64,000 nucleotides of DNA. Source: Aurifilum marmelostoma. Lineage: Eukaryota > Ascomycota > Sordariomycetes > Diaporthales > Cryphonectriaceae. The notes beneath the pieces are model-generated. The model was given only the letters and a program-made list of their open reading frames with translations, had not been told where the DNA came from and searched no databases. Shown piece by piece: positions 22,577-33,883 of the stretch; positions within the stretch are counted from its first letter, which is position 1, and the number at the start of each line of letters is the position of its first letter. The position numbers and the translations under genes were made by a program. The stretch is from the NCBI GenBank assembly GCA_027559495.1, contig JAMXSV010000028.1:1798001-1862000 (forward strand), written 5' to 3'.

Positions 22577-25005
22577 CTATTCTCTAGTCAGCGGTTGTCG
22601 ACTTGGCTTTTCGCGATTGAATGCCAAATGCATTATTGACTTACAGAGTTTCTCCAACACATCCTTGGACAGTGAATGGTTGCTCATCGCGTGCCGGATC
22701 AGTCCATCGCGGCGACAAAAGGGCTTGTCACAGTCCCGGCATACCCAGCGCTTCCGCTTCTCATGTGTCCGCTTGTGCTTGCTGAAGTTGGAAGAATCCT
22801 TGAACTTCCGATGGCAGATGGGACATTCAAAAGGTTTTTCTTCGCTGTGTGCGCTGCGCATGTGCATGGCTGAGAAAGGGTGTGTATGTCAGCCAAGCTA
22901 CCTGTGAGAGCAGACGGGATACACGCCAGGACATATGGTGATCCTGTACTTACTGATGTCGTACGCCCTTTTGAAGGAATCTCCGCATATCTCGCATTTG
23001 TATGGCCTCTCGTCACTATGCGTCCGCGAATGCATTTTCAACGCATGTTTGTTGGGGAATGCCTTGCCGCATTCTTCGCATTTGTGCGCTTCGACTGTAC
23101 ATGTATGGTCAGCTGCCGCGATGTTGGGAACCAGGCCCGGCCTGATTGTGAGAATATGGGCATAGTCTCGGAACGTACTAGGTCCGGTGTGGGTTTCAAT
23201 ATGTCGTCGAAGCTTCGATTTTGTGTCAAAACCTCGTTTGCCGGCGTACTTGTCATTAACAAGGCGCTCGCAACCATCCCACAGACACACAAGGCCGTGC
23301 TCGCTGGTAGGCTTTATAGTCTGAAAATGCGTATCATCAACATGATCGTGGAGCAGGCTGTGAGAGCTGAATTTCTGGCCACACACTCGATTGTTACCGA
23401 GCCGCCACTGACACACGTGAGTCTCAGCCTCTCGGGACGTGCTCTCCGGGTCGACCGAGATACCCTTCATGGAGTAATCCGAGACGGGTGTCATGGTGCG
23501 TGCAACGCTTGTAAGGCTCTTGGATGGCGAGGATTGGTCGCAGCTTGTGGGTGAGAAATCGTCGCTAACGTTGGTCACACTCTCCTGTGTGCCGGTGGGG
23601 AGATTACTTGATGAGTCCTGTCCCGGGCCGATTTCAATCATGTGGCCGTCCATGGGTTCGCTGAATTGGAAATTCTGGGTCGAGCTGGCAAGCCATTGAG
23701 GAGGGTTTGTGTCGGAAAGGCCGGGATTGGTGGTTGGGGAGGTGTCCTCTCGTAAGGACTGCTGATCATAGACTTGCTCGACTGTATTCACAAAGGTACC
23801 TTGGGTGTCGTAGAGAGGAGCCCAATGGAACACATTCGTGTTGGAATCCAGCGACTGTGCCAGGTTCATGGTCTGGGAAGTATCAAGGCCATTGGCATAC
23901 TGAACCTGAGGGCCGGCTAGAGACTGGGATATTTCGTGAAATTGCTGGAAGCTTTGGGGGAAGTCTGCAGGGAATTCTTGACCGCCCACCACATTGCTCT
24001 GACTTTGTCCAGCACTATCATTTTGGAGAGTATGTGCCTGAGCACTGGTGAAGCCGGCCTGGAATTGAAATGGGAAATGATACGGCTGTCCGAAAGGTTG
24101 AGACTGCCCATGGGGAATATGGTTCGTTGTCGAGTCCCCAACCGTTTCTTGAAACGCTGGTATTGCCATCATGTCAGAACGTATAATGTACGTATCATCC
24201 TCATAGCCCGATGCTCACCGTTACGATTGAGTTGTGGGGTTCCTGCTGGTTGTTGCATCGCTCCGCTAATGCCTTGCAGGATGAAAGCGCTGTGAGCTAC
24301 ATCGGGCTCGACGAAAGGCTTTTGGCAGTTCTCGTCTCTACATGCAGTCTCCTCGTCTTCAAAGGGTATGTCAGTTTTTGCATCATGATGCAGAGCCCAA
24401 GTGCATACACAAGAGTACAATATCTTACCGCAGGTTCCTGCACTGCATGCGCCTCCGCTCCCAAGGCAGTGGCTGTCACAAGATCCCAGGCTGTCCGCAT
24501 CGGAGTCTGCATCCTCCTCAGAAATGTGATGCAGATGATCTTCTGGTGATTTCGAGGCCCGTGACAGTGGTGATATCGAAGCGGCGCCCAACAGTGTGGG
24601 ATCTGGCGTGTGGACGCGAGGAGGCAAGATAGGGTCGTTGAAGTCGGCCAAGGAGGCGGAGAAAGTCTGGTAGGGCATCGAGGACTGTGCAAAAGCCTCG
24701 AAAGTAGGTTGCTGCTGTTGCTGCTGCATGACAGCAGAGAGGCCATCTTTGTCGCTCACACCCGGGTCCAGCCCGAGCCTCGGACACCCGCTGCCGTCCA
24801 GACAGCTGGTGTCATGGCTGGCATACTCGGCGTGATAATGGGCCATGGGTGCTGCACCTGTGCCGTAGAACTGGCCAAAGTCCAGATCCAGCCATTCTGG
24901 CTGGACGTTTTTGGCCGGGACACAGCCTTCATCGTGGGCGTAACCTTTGTGTCCGTGGTGTACAGGCTGGCCTGCCACGGGGTATGAAGGCCACAGGTCA
25001 TCCAT
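22577..25005 (-). CDS. C2H2 transcription factor with six zinc fingers
   Basis: Predicted DNA-binding regulator; target unknown. Five exons: 25005-24429, 24356-24219, 24156-23179, 23094-22954 and 22869-22577, totalling 708 residues in one frame. Three introns contain stops or shift the frame. The 24357-24428 intron (72 bp, GTAAGA...CTGAC..GAAG) and the 23095-23178 intron (84 bp) are in-frame and were chosen on splice signals and finger continuity. The N-terminal half is polar, with a Gln tract (about residues 91-97), two Cys-rich patches, and acidic stretches. Six fingers occupy the C-terminal 270 residues: CQWRLGNNRVCG..H..H, CLWDGCERL..H..H, CEECGKAF..H..H, CEICGDSF..H..H, CPICHRKF..H..H and CRDCDKPF..H..H. 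The first two are irregular, as in GLI/ZIC-type arrays. It is divergent from the small gene at 25960. Confidence 0.85.
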
Positions 25006-25959
25006 ATGGGTACGGAAGACGGGCTTTGCTTTTGCCCGGATGCAAATGGGGTGTGAAAGAAGTGGATGTTACCGGTGAGGTGCGAGAGACGAAGCTCGAA
25101 ACATGTTGGAGGAAGACACCAGGCAATGTAATCTTCAAAAGACGAATCAGTTGGAAGACAAAGATAGGTGTGTGCGCCCAAACTCCCCGGATGTCGCCTT
25201 CAGCGCGGGGTCGAGAAATCTTGTTCACGCTCGGTGGTGAGGTGGGTGGTGATGGGTGAGGACCTTGATGGTCGCGCGCAATGTCGTCGAAGGGGGCTTT
25301 TTGCCTGCAGGGATGAGAAGTGCCCAGCATTGAGTGAGGGCTCTGGCCCATAGACCGCCTGGAGATTACTCATTCCACACCACTAACAATCGTTACCCAC
25401 AGCCTACAGCAGGCAGGCCACTTACCTAAGCAGCCCAGAACCACTCAGCGCCAACCAGACGTTGACAGTTACGGGCCTCAGTGCCTGCATTCAACCCATC
25501 TTTAAATGTTACTTTTGTGTGTAGGGATTGAACCTTTCATGCTATTGGAAAGGTTATCTAAAAGGATCACTAAAGAATCTTTCGTGATTGCTTCTTATCC
25601 TGAACCTACCAACATAGTAATGCCTTCTTGAAGAAATCCCCTCCCTATGCGGTTTGGTCCTGCCGCCCTGAAAGCGGGGCCAGTCATCAACAGCCACTCT
25701 GGGGTACAGACGCCGAGGGAGACAGCCTTGAGGACCTCGCACCGACCTCTTGTGACATACACACAAAAGGACGAAACATCCCCTCAAGCGGCATCACACG
25801 GACCATCTTTGCGGCTGACCGCGTATGATTGCCTAGTGCACACCTTAATTGGACGTCAAAGCCGCAAGGTTCTCTCTCACCCTCAAAGAGGGGGGGGCAA
25901 TTTACCACACAACCCCCTCGTGCCACCTACCCACCCACTCACTTTATCTTGCGAAAACC
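25006..25959. other. Divergent intergenic region
   Basis: About 950 bp between start codons of the C2H2 factor and the small predicted lipoprotein gene. No coding exon or repeat recognised; presumed promoters. Confidence 0.5.
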
Positions 25960-26403
25960 ATGGGCGCCCTCTGCGGCAAAGAGTCAAAGTCAGACGCCTT
26001 TGCCGGCCAGGGCAGGACCCTCGGCTCGACGCCTGAGCAGAGGACTTCAGCGCCGCTCCCGGCCAACAAGCGCGTGATCGGCGGGCCGCCACGGACCCTC
26101 GGAGGAGACCCTGCCGGCGATGGAGGCTCGTCGAGCGCGTTGAGCCCGGCGGAAGCAGCGCGCCGGGCTGCTGAGGTACGTTTGAGATCTGTATGGGGGG
26201 TTGGGAATAAGCAGAGCTGTGACTGACATGGGCGAGAGCAGGCGAGAGATCAGGCTGCCAGGGACAAGTCCTCTGGAAAGCTGGGCCAGCAGCTGCGGCA
26301 GCAGAAGGGCATGACAGATAATGAAGTCAACAAGCAGACAAATGCGGATAATGAGAGGGACAGGTTGATAAGGGAGAATCAGGAGCATATGTCTTATAAT
26401 TAG
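25960..26403 (+). CDS. Small predicted N-myristoylated protein
   Basis: Unknown function. Exons 25960-26175 and 26242-26403 join in phase 0 (GAG|GTACGT...GAGCAG|GCG), giving 125 residues. The start MGALCGKES has Gly at position 2 and Ser at position 9 for N-myristoylation, and a Cys at position 5 that could be palmitoylated, so membrane tethering is inferred. The motif GRTLGS and a second PRTLGG follow. The C-terminal half is highly charged and probably helical (AEAARRAAEARDQAARDKS), ending QEHMSYN. Proteins with the CGKES..FAGQGRTLG pattern are, to my knowledge, conserved hypotheticals in filamentous fungi; I do not recognise a characterised member. The 3' end faces PPE1, only 189 bp away. 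Confidence 0.75.
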
Positions 26404-26592
26404 GGTGGTTTTTTTTTTTCTTTGGTGGGGGTTGCTGGAGGGTTTCATGCATCATGCGATATTTAATGTTTGATTGTTCTAAGAGTCCTCTGTATGTATG
26501 TGTCTGTGTGTGCGTATGTACGTGTGTGGTGTCATGCTCATCCTGTTGTCTACCATACTGAGAACCTTCAAGGCTCTCCTGAGTCACCTGAA

Positions 26593-27975
26593 TCAGACTC
26601 TCTTCCCTTGTGCGAGCAAGTCGGACACTTTTGGTGGCAGCACCAGCGCACTCCTGTCGTTGCGCCTATAGAAGTCGACGAGCACCATAGCTGTGTCCTC
26701 AGGTCTATCCTCATGGAGGAAATGGCCTGCCTCCGGGAAGATGTGTAGAGAGTATTTGCCTATCGCGCCCTTGTCAGTGGTCGATCTTCCTCAGATATCG
26801 GCAATGGGTCCAGCGAAGAGAAATACTTGCCCTGCATCTGTCCAATAGTAAGTGCTGTGTCCAGCCTGTCTGTTCCAGCAAGCACGAGCATCTTTCCACC
26901 TTTGGCCTCGAGGAACTTCTTGCTCAGGCCAACAAACCAGTCCGCCCAAAACGGTTCTGTGGCTGCGAGGTCGGTCCTCCACTTCCAAGGCCTGGCACCA
27001 CCGCCGCCCGGAACCTCACACAGCAATCCGGGCACGCTGGTTCGTGCGGATATGGGGTTGCGGATGGTTCTGGAGCGGATGTGCCAGTCGATTCCGGCCT
27101 GGATAGTCGCAAAGCCTGTTGGGCGCGTAGAGAGATACGTAGTCATGCTCTGGAGCGCATCCATGGCCGAACCCTCGACGACGTCCAGGACCGTGTAGCC
27201 GAGCAGGGAGTTCCCCAGTGCAGATGACTTGGCGAGGTCAGTGACGACCGCCCCGCCGAGCGAGTGGCCCACGAGCACGATGGGCGGCAGGTCCTTCCAG
27301 CCCATCTGTAGCTGCGTCTGCTGGATGACGGACAAAAGGTCAGACCTCAGCGTCTCGAGACTGTAGTCGAGGGGACTCGAGGCGACAGTCGAGCCGTGGC
27401 CGCGGGCATCGTGCGACAGAATGCCCGCGTTCGGCAGCTTCTTTCTGATTTCTGATCCCACGACGGCGAACGAGAGGCCTGACGATCCGCCTCCGTGATG
27501 CATCACAAAGAGCGGACCCTTGTCAACAGGGGACGTAAGGTACACATGGTGGGTGATGAGCGGGTTGCCGGCCTCATCTGGCTGGCCGGGCAGGAAGAGC
27601 TCCCTCTCAAAATACGTCGTCCACGGGATCGGGTCCAGAGTCCTGCCGCCACCTCTTGGAGGGCTGCTTCCGTGTTGGTGGTTAATTTCCAGATCACACA
27701 CTTTTTGCGCGTCATATGAGGCAGGCCCTTCCATCTTCTCAAGTGAGCTGCACATACCCTAGAGGTCTTGCGAACAGGTTCCTGCTGGGCGTTGGGACGA
27801 TTGTGCCCGTCGATGATGCTGAGGAGGCCGAGGACGAATCATCGTCGACAACCTCGGGAAGCTCAGGCAGGTAATCTGCGTCTTCTTCTTCCTGCTCCTC
27901 GTCGAGCTCATTGAACGCCTCCGCCCCGTTCAGCTCCAGCTTCTTCCTCGCCCATGCCTTCTGCAGATCACTCAT
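26593..27975 (-). CDS. PPE1: Protein phosphatase methylesterase 1
   Basis: Serine hydrolase that removes the methyl ester from the C-terminal Leu of the PP2A catalytic subunit. Exons are 27975-27758, 27663-26831 and 26759-26593; 405 residues, the family length. The N-terminus is acidic (ELDEEQEEEDADYLPELP), followed by SRNLFARPLG and TLDPIPWTTYFERELFL. The alpha/beta-hydrolase core has the oxyanion region HHGGGSSGLSF and the nucleophile elbow GHSLGG (Ser about 207). The last exon restores the catalytic His in HIFPEAGHFLHED. The second intron (26830-26760) has a GC donor, CAGG|GCAAGT, and AG acceptor GATAG|GC. Reading through it instead gives a stop after a non-family tail. The terminal exon faces the small gene at 25960. 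Confidence 0.93.
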
Positions 27976-28895
27976 GTTGAGCGAGGTGTTGTGGCGATCA
28001 AGTCCAGGGTCATTTGGTGAGCGCGGCTGCCGCCGACAAGCTAGAACTTATTATTGTTGACCGGAGAAGGGGCGAGAGTTGCAAGTCGGCGACGCAAGTG
28101 GGAACTTTCTGGGAACACAGCAGCTATTGTCAAGAACAGGGCCGAAGAATAGAGCGCTGAAGGTCAAGTAACAAAGATTGGGTATTCTGAACTTTTGCAG
28201 CCCCGGCCAAAACCTCAGTGGAAATGGATGTTAAAGACAGGAACGAACGTCAGAGGCCCCGGCCGATTCGCTAGAGTTCAGTTCAGTGGTCAGCCAACAG
28301 TACAGTGATGCAGCTTGCGTGACACACTGTATCCGCATGGCACGGCGTGGTAGCCGGTGGAGTCACAGGCGCTGGACAGCTGACTCATGGTGGTCAACAG
28401 CGGTGGGCTCACAGTGCGAAGATCCCTCACCTTAGAACGCTGCCGCGCTCTCACCCAAGAACTGCCAGCGAACAATGAGGGTATCTGGACGAAATTCAAA
28501 CCCTTGAATCTGAAATTATCTGTGTGGATGATTCAATGAAGACCTCCTCGTAGGATTATTTTCCTTGGCCAGAGTTCGGCGCTCAGAGCAAGTCATCGAG
28601 GTCAGCGGCGGATGGAGTCTTCCAACTCGATCACATACTTGGATGTCCTTCCCCAGATGACTTCGGCTACACTGGAATGAGTGAAATAATGGGTTATGGC
28701 ATTTTCGGTCCATATTTGTGAAGATCAATAACCGTCCGCGCCTTCCAGCAAATTCCTCGTGGATATCTTCCTGTCTAGAGCCCAATTTTCTACCCCTAAC
28801 GCCAGCAATGCAAAAAGCCCTCCAGATCCAGACAGAGTGATGCTGTGTCCTGCTCCTGTGCCGTTGTGACCCTCGCCAGGGCATATGTACATCAT
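27976..28895. other. Intergenic region upstream of PPE1
   Basis: Nine hundred twenty bases between the PPE1 start and the DUS2 stop, both on the minus strand. Presumed PPE1 promoter and DUS2 3' UTR. No coding or RNA feature recognised. Confidence 0.5.
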
Positions 28896-30250
28896 CTATG
28901 CCGACAGTGCCACTACAGCTGCAGCTTGAGATGTTGATTCTGGCATCGTGTTCTCGGCTGTCTCCTCATCCAGTATCCTCTGACGCTTGGCAGAGTTGTC
29001 CTCATCGTGCAGATCATCGCTCCTCCGCTTCTCGCCGCCATCGCCAGCAGCATCCTGTGGCTTGATCGCCTTGGCCTCTTTCGTGAGGCCGACTGCAGCG
29101 TCCACCTCCTTGGCCTTCTCGGCCAGGTGCGCCAGGCCCAGCGCCTCACAGAGCGAAGTGTAGGTCTTGCAGGCCTGCACCAGCTTGTACGCAGGCTGCT
29201 TGCCCGGTATGATCTGGTTGAGCAGATACTTTGTGTTGCCGAACCTGTTCTCCACGTCCAGAGCAAACTCCACATACTTTGCCGTGACCTCGTCCCAGGG
29301 CGCCATGCCGCCCTCGTCCACCGCCCGGAAGCAGCTCGAGTTCTTCTCAGCCGCAGTCGCGATCATCGCGCCGTCGACGCCGTACTCCTCAATCAGCTTC
29401 GCCGCGGAAGCCCGGTCCACCACGTCCCCGTTCATCAGGCACGCCACGCCCGCCTCGTGGCAGATCTCCCGGATCATCCGCAGCTGGCCCCGGATGGCCC
29501 TCTCGCGCGGCCGCATGGGCGTCGTCCGGCAGTGCACCGTCAGCGCCGTGATGCCCGTGGCCACGAGCTTCCTCACCAGCGCCTCCGTCTCGGCCGGCGT
29601 CTCTAGTATGCGTATCTTGACACTGATGCCAATCTGGAACTCGGGCACGATCGCCTTGACCAGTGCGCTCAGTATGCCAGCCAGCTTGTCCGGCGTCCGC
29701 AGTAGCGCCGCGCCCATGCCGTCGTGTGTGCTGAAGGGCTTCGGGCACCCCGCGTTCACGTCGATGCCCACCACATCGGGCGCGATCAGCCGGGCGGCGG
29801 CGACGGCGCGGTCTGGGTCCGAGGTGCCGATCTGAAAGATATGCCTGCTGCCCTCGCGCTCAGGGTGTAGGCGATAAATGATGGATTCTCTGGCATGTGG
29901 GGGTGGCTGCTTCTGCCCGTAGGAGGGGACGCGGACGAAGTCGATGGTTTTGAGGGTTGGATTGGGGCGTCGTATTGCGCCTATCATGGAGTAGTCAACA
30001 GTCTCGGGGCCTGGAATCATAAAAGAATTAATACCGAAAAGAATTGTCAGTCCAAACATTGCTCCCCCAAGATCGGAGACGATGAGCGCGCATAGGAAGA
30101 CTGACCCCATACCAAGTCGGCACCATAGTGCAGCGCAAGCAGTCGCGACGGCAACTCTCCCGACCGCACCATGGGCGCCAGGACAAGCTTGCCCCGGTAA
30201 TCTACGCCCCTTGGAGGGATGGGCACCTTCTTGGGAGTCGCCTCAGACAT
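28896..30250 (-). CDS. DUS2: tRNA-dihydrouridine(20) synthase
   Basis: FMN-dependent enzyme that reduces uridine 20 in the D-loop of cytoplasmic tRNAs. Exons 30250-30106 and 30010-28896 join as TGGG|GTCAGT...TTCCAG|GC, giving ADLVWGPETVDYSM; 419 residues. Motifs are LVLAPMVRSGELPSRLLALHYGADLVWG (FMN site), FQIGTSDPDRAVAAARLI, the catalytic cysteine in GIDVNAGCPKPFSTHDGMGAALL, TVHCRTTPMRPRE, and MNGDVVDRASAAKLIEEYGVDGAMIATAA. The C-terminus is a Lys/Glu-rich tail (GGEKRRSDDLHDEDNSAKRQR) that resembles a nuclear localisation signal. An ATG 11 codons upstream (30283) is in frame; the MSEATPKK start was preferred. I see no double-stranded RNA-binding domain, unlike the animal protein. Confidence 0.92.
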
Positions 30251-30526
30251 GATGAGAGATCTGAGGAAACGGAGAAGCATCACTGCCTTCTGGAGTGCTG
30301 GGGGGTGCTGAAAGGGTCAAGAGTCGAAGAGGAGAAAAAAAAGTTCCCACTAGCGAGCGGATAGCGGCGGTACTGCCTCATATTTGGAGAATGTCCCTCC
30401 TCGGCCCCTCCGCCTCTCCAAGTTCGTCCACCTATGATTTACATTGGGTTCAGCAGTTCTGCCTTTGACGGAAAGCATGACACAAAAAGAAGCAAAAGGA
30501 AACGTTCTCCGAGAGAGAACTTTTCT

Positions 30527-30597
30527 GGAGGCAACAAGGTTCGAACTCGTGACCTTTCGCATGCAAAGCGAACGCGCTACCGCTGCGCCATGCCCCC
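30527..30597 (-). tRNA. tRNA-Ala (anticodon UGC)
   Basis: Folds by eye into a complete cloverleaf of 71 nt without intron. The acceptor stem is GGGGGCA/TGCCTCC with one G-U pair, the D stem GCGC/GCGC with a 7-nt loop, the anticodon stem TTCGC/GCGAA with loop TTTGCAT (anticodon TGC), and a T arm with the loop TTCGAAC. CCA is not encoded. It lies 276 bp upstream of DUS2 on the same strand. Confidence 0.93.
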
Positions 30598-30998
30598 GAC
30601 GACCTATCGCCGAATTCAGTTGTTCTAGCCAAGATTGGTCCAGCTTATATTGCTATTTCGCCATGAGCCAGCAATGATGATATGCTCAAAGCAAATGATA
30701 ACTTGCTTGATGTTGGATACTTGAGTTCTTGATTACAATGAACCTGTTACTGGGTATCTTTGGAAAATACTCTTTCTGGGAAATATCATGTCGAGTATGC
30801 TTCAGAAGAGATCCCAACGAAGACGAGGGGAAAATCAGCACGCTGCTGACATGCTGGCGCGGATGCGACACCCAAGACGCTTCCATAGTTAAAGCAAGAA
30901 TGAAATTCTGTACTCCAAAGGCCGACTGCAAAATGAATACACCATGAACTTGGGGCAATTATTGTGGGAGACACGTCTCTCGTCCTACGTCACCCGCC
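30598..30998. other. Intergenic spacer
   Basis: Four hundred bases between the tRNA and the stop of the dehydrogenase gene. Nothing recognised. Confidence 0.55.
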
Positions 30999-32170
30999 CT
31001 AGCTTTTCGATCCATCCCTCTGCTTCACCAGGTCCGTCTCAAAATCCAGCCCAGCCTGCGTCCTCAGCACTCCATACATGGAAGACGAGTCCATCGCCCT
31101 GCCCTGCTCCTCCGAGAATGCCTTGGCCTCCTGCAGGTGCCCGAGCGCCAGCTCCCCGACGGGCAGCCTCGCCGCGACGTCCCTCGCACAGTCGATCCCG
31201 TGCCCGACGTCCTTGAGCGCAAGGTTCAGGTCCGACCAGGGCCTCTCGTCCCTGGCTGGCATGTATGCCCCCGTGGTGAGCCTCTTGGACATGGACAGTG
31301 CCAGGGGGCCGTACTGCTGCTCGATGAGGGACTCCATGGCCTCGCTTCCCAGGCCCGTCTTCTCGGCGAAAACGTGTGCCTCGGCGACGACTTCCATCAT
31401 GGCTGCCGTCATGAAATTCCTGGAAATTCGAACTCAGCCATGCCATCAAGTAACCTGCATACATAGAGACGAAAGAAGTTTGCGCACCCTGCTGTCTTGA
31501 GCATGCTCGATTTGCTCACATCCTCTCCCAGCCGGATCACGCCTCTGCCCATGACACCCACCAGGTACGGACTGATAGCCTGCACAGCCTCCTCAGGTCC
31601 GGCCAGGATAAAGAGCAGCTTCCCCTGCGCAGCAACCGGACTCGCTCCAAAGACGGGAGCCGCCACGAATCTGGCCCCTTCCTGCGCCAGTCTTGCCTGC
31701 GCTTTCGTGGATGATGTAGGGTGGACCGTTGAGGTATCCACGACGAGCTTGCCCGAGAGATGTTTTCCTCCCTCGGAGATGAGCGCATCCAGCGTCGAAG
31801 ACAGCGCCGCGTCGTCGCTCAGAGATAGGAAGATGATGTCTGACCTAGACACAAGGTCTCCCACGTGCGGACAGGCCACACCGCCGATGGCCTTGAGCGG
31901 CTCGCCCCTGGCCATGGTCCGGTTGTGGTAGTTCAGGCTTGCACCATTGTCACGACCAGACAGATGTTTCTGTAGGTTCATGGCCATACCGATGCCCATG
32001 GACCCGAGGCCTTTTGCTTTCACACCATGTCAGCAAGTAAGTCATCAACATCATCATCGTGTACTTTTTTTTTTAGCACACACCGTTGGTGCCGGGCTCG
32101 CCGTGACGTAGTTACCTATCCATCCCAGCCGGGGACTGTTGGCTGTTGTAACCGGCACCGAGGGATCCAT
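30999..32170 (-). CDS. 3-hydroxyisobutyrate dehydrogenase-type oxidoreductase
   Basis: NAD(P)-dependent beta-hydroxyacid dehydrogenase; the exact substrate cannot be read from sequence. Exons are 32170-32116, 32010-31488 and 31419-30999, giving 332 residues. The first intron (TAG|GTAACT...AAAAG|GC) restores the Rossmann motif GWIGLGSMGIGMAMNL, which otherwise lacks its N-terminal part. The second (GCAGG|GTGCGC...TTCCAG|G) restores the core helix KTAGNFMTAAMMEVVAEAHVFAEK. Other family marks are VDTSTVHPTSS, ARFVAAPVFGASPVAAQGKLLFILAG, and the catalytic-lysine segment WSDLNLALKDVGHG. It is not obviously mitochondrial, because the N-terminus MDPSVPVTTANSPR lacks a clear presequence. It may therefore be a glyoxylate/succinic semialdehyde reductase-like member rather than the valine-pathway enzyme. 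Confidence 0.87.
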
Positions 32171-32765
32171 TTCTGCGCGATACTGAATAGCATAAGGAGA
32201 GGTAAATGCTTTTCAGAATATTCCGGATCGAGGGTCTCATAAATTCGTAGGCTATAGATAGATGCTCCCTGTCTGACTCACTCGGCAAGAATCTGTCGGC
32301 GGGAAGGAGCTGGATGCTGGGGGAGAAGCAAGGGGGGTGTGCCCCGGGCCGGACCCGGGCCTAAGCAGCAATCCGGGATCGGCCTCCGTCTATCAATATA
32401 AATCAAGAAGACTACATACCACAAAGACTCGAAATGACGATCCATCATGAAAATTGGCCCGTAATTCAGCAGATCACATTGTATATTCATTTCAATCTGT
32501 GGAGGACAGGATAGTCATCCAGCCTACTGCTGGTTATTACTGCAAAGGGATCATGCTTTAGTCGTAGATGGAAATAGACAGTCACGTTCTTACACATTGG
32601 CACATGGGTAGGAATGGATGTTTTCAAAAAGAAAGACTCTTGATAGTAGACTTGTGCTTATAGCTGCAAGCAGACAAAAACCCCCTTGCGTAAAAGCCTG
32701 GTCCATCACATTATTATCCCAGCACTTCCAAACACCATGCAATGCTAATCATTCTCATAAGTGTC

Positions 32766-32806
<41 letters not shown>

Positions 32807-32943
32807 TCAATGCCAAAACTCGATGCCAACCCCAGCACGAAATCCATTGCCGTCAAATCCTCCAATATTTCGATGCTTCCCTCTCGAGAGGGAGAAAGAG
32901 ACCGGATGTGATGGGATGTTGCAGTTGTCGTCAGATTGTTGCT
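32171..32943. other. Intergenic region with GA microsatellite
   Basis: Lies between the dehydrogenase start and the Hsp30 stop. It contains the GA tract (32770-32803) and a GC-rich stretch at about 32338-32365 with the 8-mer CCCGGGCC twice. No gene recognised. Confidence 0.55.
32770..32803. repeat. (AG)n microsatellite
   Basis: Uninterrupted AG tract of about 34 bp, 140 bp past the Hsp30 stop codon. Confidence 0.95.
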
Positions 32944-33606
32944 TTAGTTGACAGCGATGCGCCGGCTCTCGTGCTTCTTGGCCTTGGGAACCAGGACGCT
33001 CAGGATGCCGTTGTTGAGGTTCGCGGCGACAGCGTCCTGGTCCACCGGGGTGGGGAAGCTGAAGGTCCTCGAGAACTCGCCGACGGACCTCTCCGAGACC
33101 CAGAACTTCTCCTTGGGCTTCTGCTGCGGCTGCTCGGCCTTGGTGATCTGGGTGCCGTGCTGCTCCTTGGCGGCCTCGGCATCCTCATCCGAGACCGTGG
33201 CCTTGTGGGAGACGCTGCTGGCGGTGTCCTTGTCGCTGCCGCCCTCGGTGATGGCGCCGCTCATGGCATCGCTGTTTCCGCCCTCGACGAGCCCCGCAGG
33301 CGGCGTGCCCGAGGTGTAGCTGCGCTCGGTGCGGCCGGAGATGACCAGTGTCTGGGGCTCCGAGAACTCGATGGAGACATTCTCCTTCTCGACGCCGGGG
33401 AGCTCGCCGTGGAGCTCGTAGCCGGCCTCGGTCTCCTTGACGTCGAAGCGCGGGGAGAAGGTCGGCAGGGCGCGGCGGGCGCCGGGCTTGGCGTTGCCGC
33501 CCTGGGACGAGACCTCGCGGGAGTAGTTGTCAAAGTCGTCAAGGAGGCGGAAGAGAGGCGTGAAGGAAGCCTCGGGAGCAAAGTAGGAGCGAGGGAAGAA
33601 AGACAT
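32944..33606 (-). CDS. Small heat-shock protein Hsp30 (Hsp20/alpha-crystallin family)
   Basis: ATP-independent chaperone that binds unfolding proteins under heat stress. It is a single exon of 220 residues starting MSFFPRSYFAPEASFTPLFRLLDDFDNYSRE, the usual N-terminal region of fungal Hsp30. The alpha-crystallin domain begins PRFDVKETEAGYELHGELPGVEKENVSIEF and resumes after a charged insert of about 70 residues (SGTPPAGLVEGG...QQKPKEK) as FWVSERSVGEFSRTFSFPTPVDQDAVAANLNNGILSVLVPK, ending with the usual I-x-V-type tail RRIAVN. The split domain with a hydrophilic insert is typical of filamentous fungal Hsp30. The open frame extends upstream, but MSFF is the family start. Heat regulation is supported by perfect heat-shock elements upstream. 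Confidence 0.94.
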   Translation of the reverse strand: MSFFPRSYFAPEASFTPLFRLLDDFDNYSREVSSQGGNAKPGARRALPTFSPRFDVKETEAGYELHGELPGVEKENVSIEFSEPQTLVISGRTERSYTSGTPPAGLVEGGNSDAMSGAITEGGSDKDTASSVSHKATVSDEDAEAAKEQHGTQITKAEQPQQKPKEKFWVSERSVGEFSRTFSFPTPVDQDAVAANLNNGILSVLVPKAKKHESRRIAVN

Positions 33607-33820
33607 CTTGTTTGTGGTGGTTGTTAGTGGTCGAGTTGTAGTTGTGATGTTGTTGGTTGTCTTGTGGTGAGGGCAGGTGCGCAGTGTTCGAGGGACTCTC
33701 TTGTAGATTGGGTGCGTGCGTTGCATAAGATGTGTTTTGCTAGTAGCTGCTTGTTGCTGTTGTTGTTGTTGATGATGAGGATGATGAATGGGAATTGTCG
33801 ACAAGCAGGAGAATCGCGAC

Positions 33821-33829
33821 ATTCTTATA
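33821..33829 (-). promoter_or_regulatory. TATA-like element of Hsp30
   Basis: Minus-strand TATAAGAAT lies about 30 bp on the gene side of the proximal heat-shock element and 215 bp upstream of the Hsp30 ATG, a sensible core-promoter position. Motif match only. Confidence 0.55.
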
Positions 33830-33859
33830 CTCGAAAAGTGGTGATGAGGGCATCATCTC

Positions 33860-33883
33860 GAAATTTCGCGAACCTTCGTCGAA
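33860..33883. promoter_or_regulatory. Heat-shock element (proximal) of Hsp30
   Basis: Four perfectly spaced alternating pentamers GAAatTTCgcGAAccTTC, then a fifth GAA one base out of register. This is the canonical binding site of trimeric heat-shock factor HSF1, about 255 bp upstream of the Hsp30 start codon. Confidence 0.88.

Noticed and set aside
32338..32365. Direct 8-mer repeat CCCGGGCC considered as a mobile-element terminus or binding site
   Set aside because: Only two copies, no flanking duplication or open frame, and GC-rich 8-mers recur by chance.
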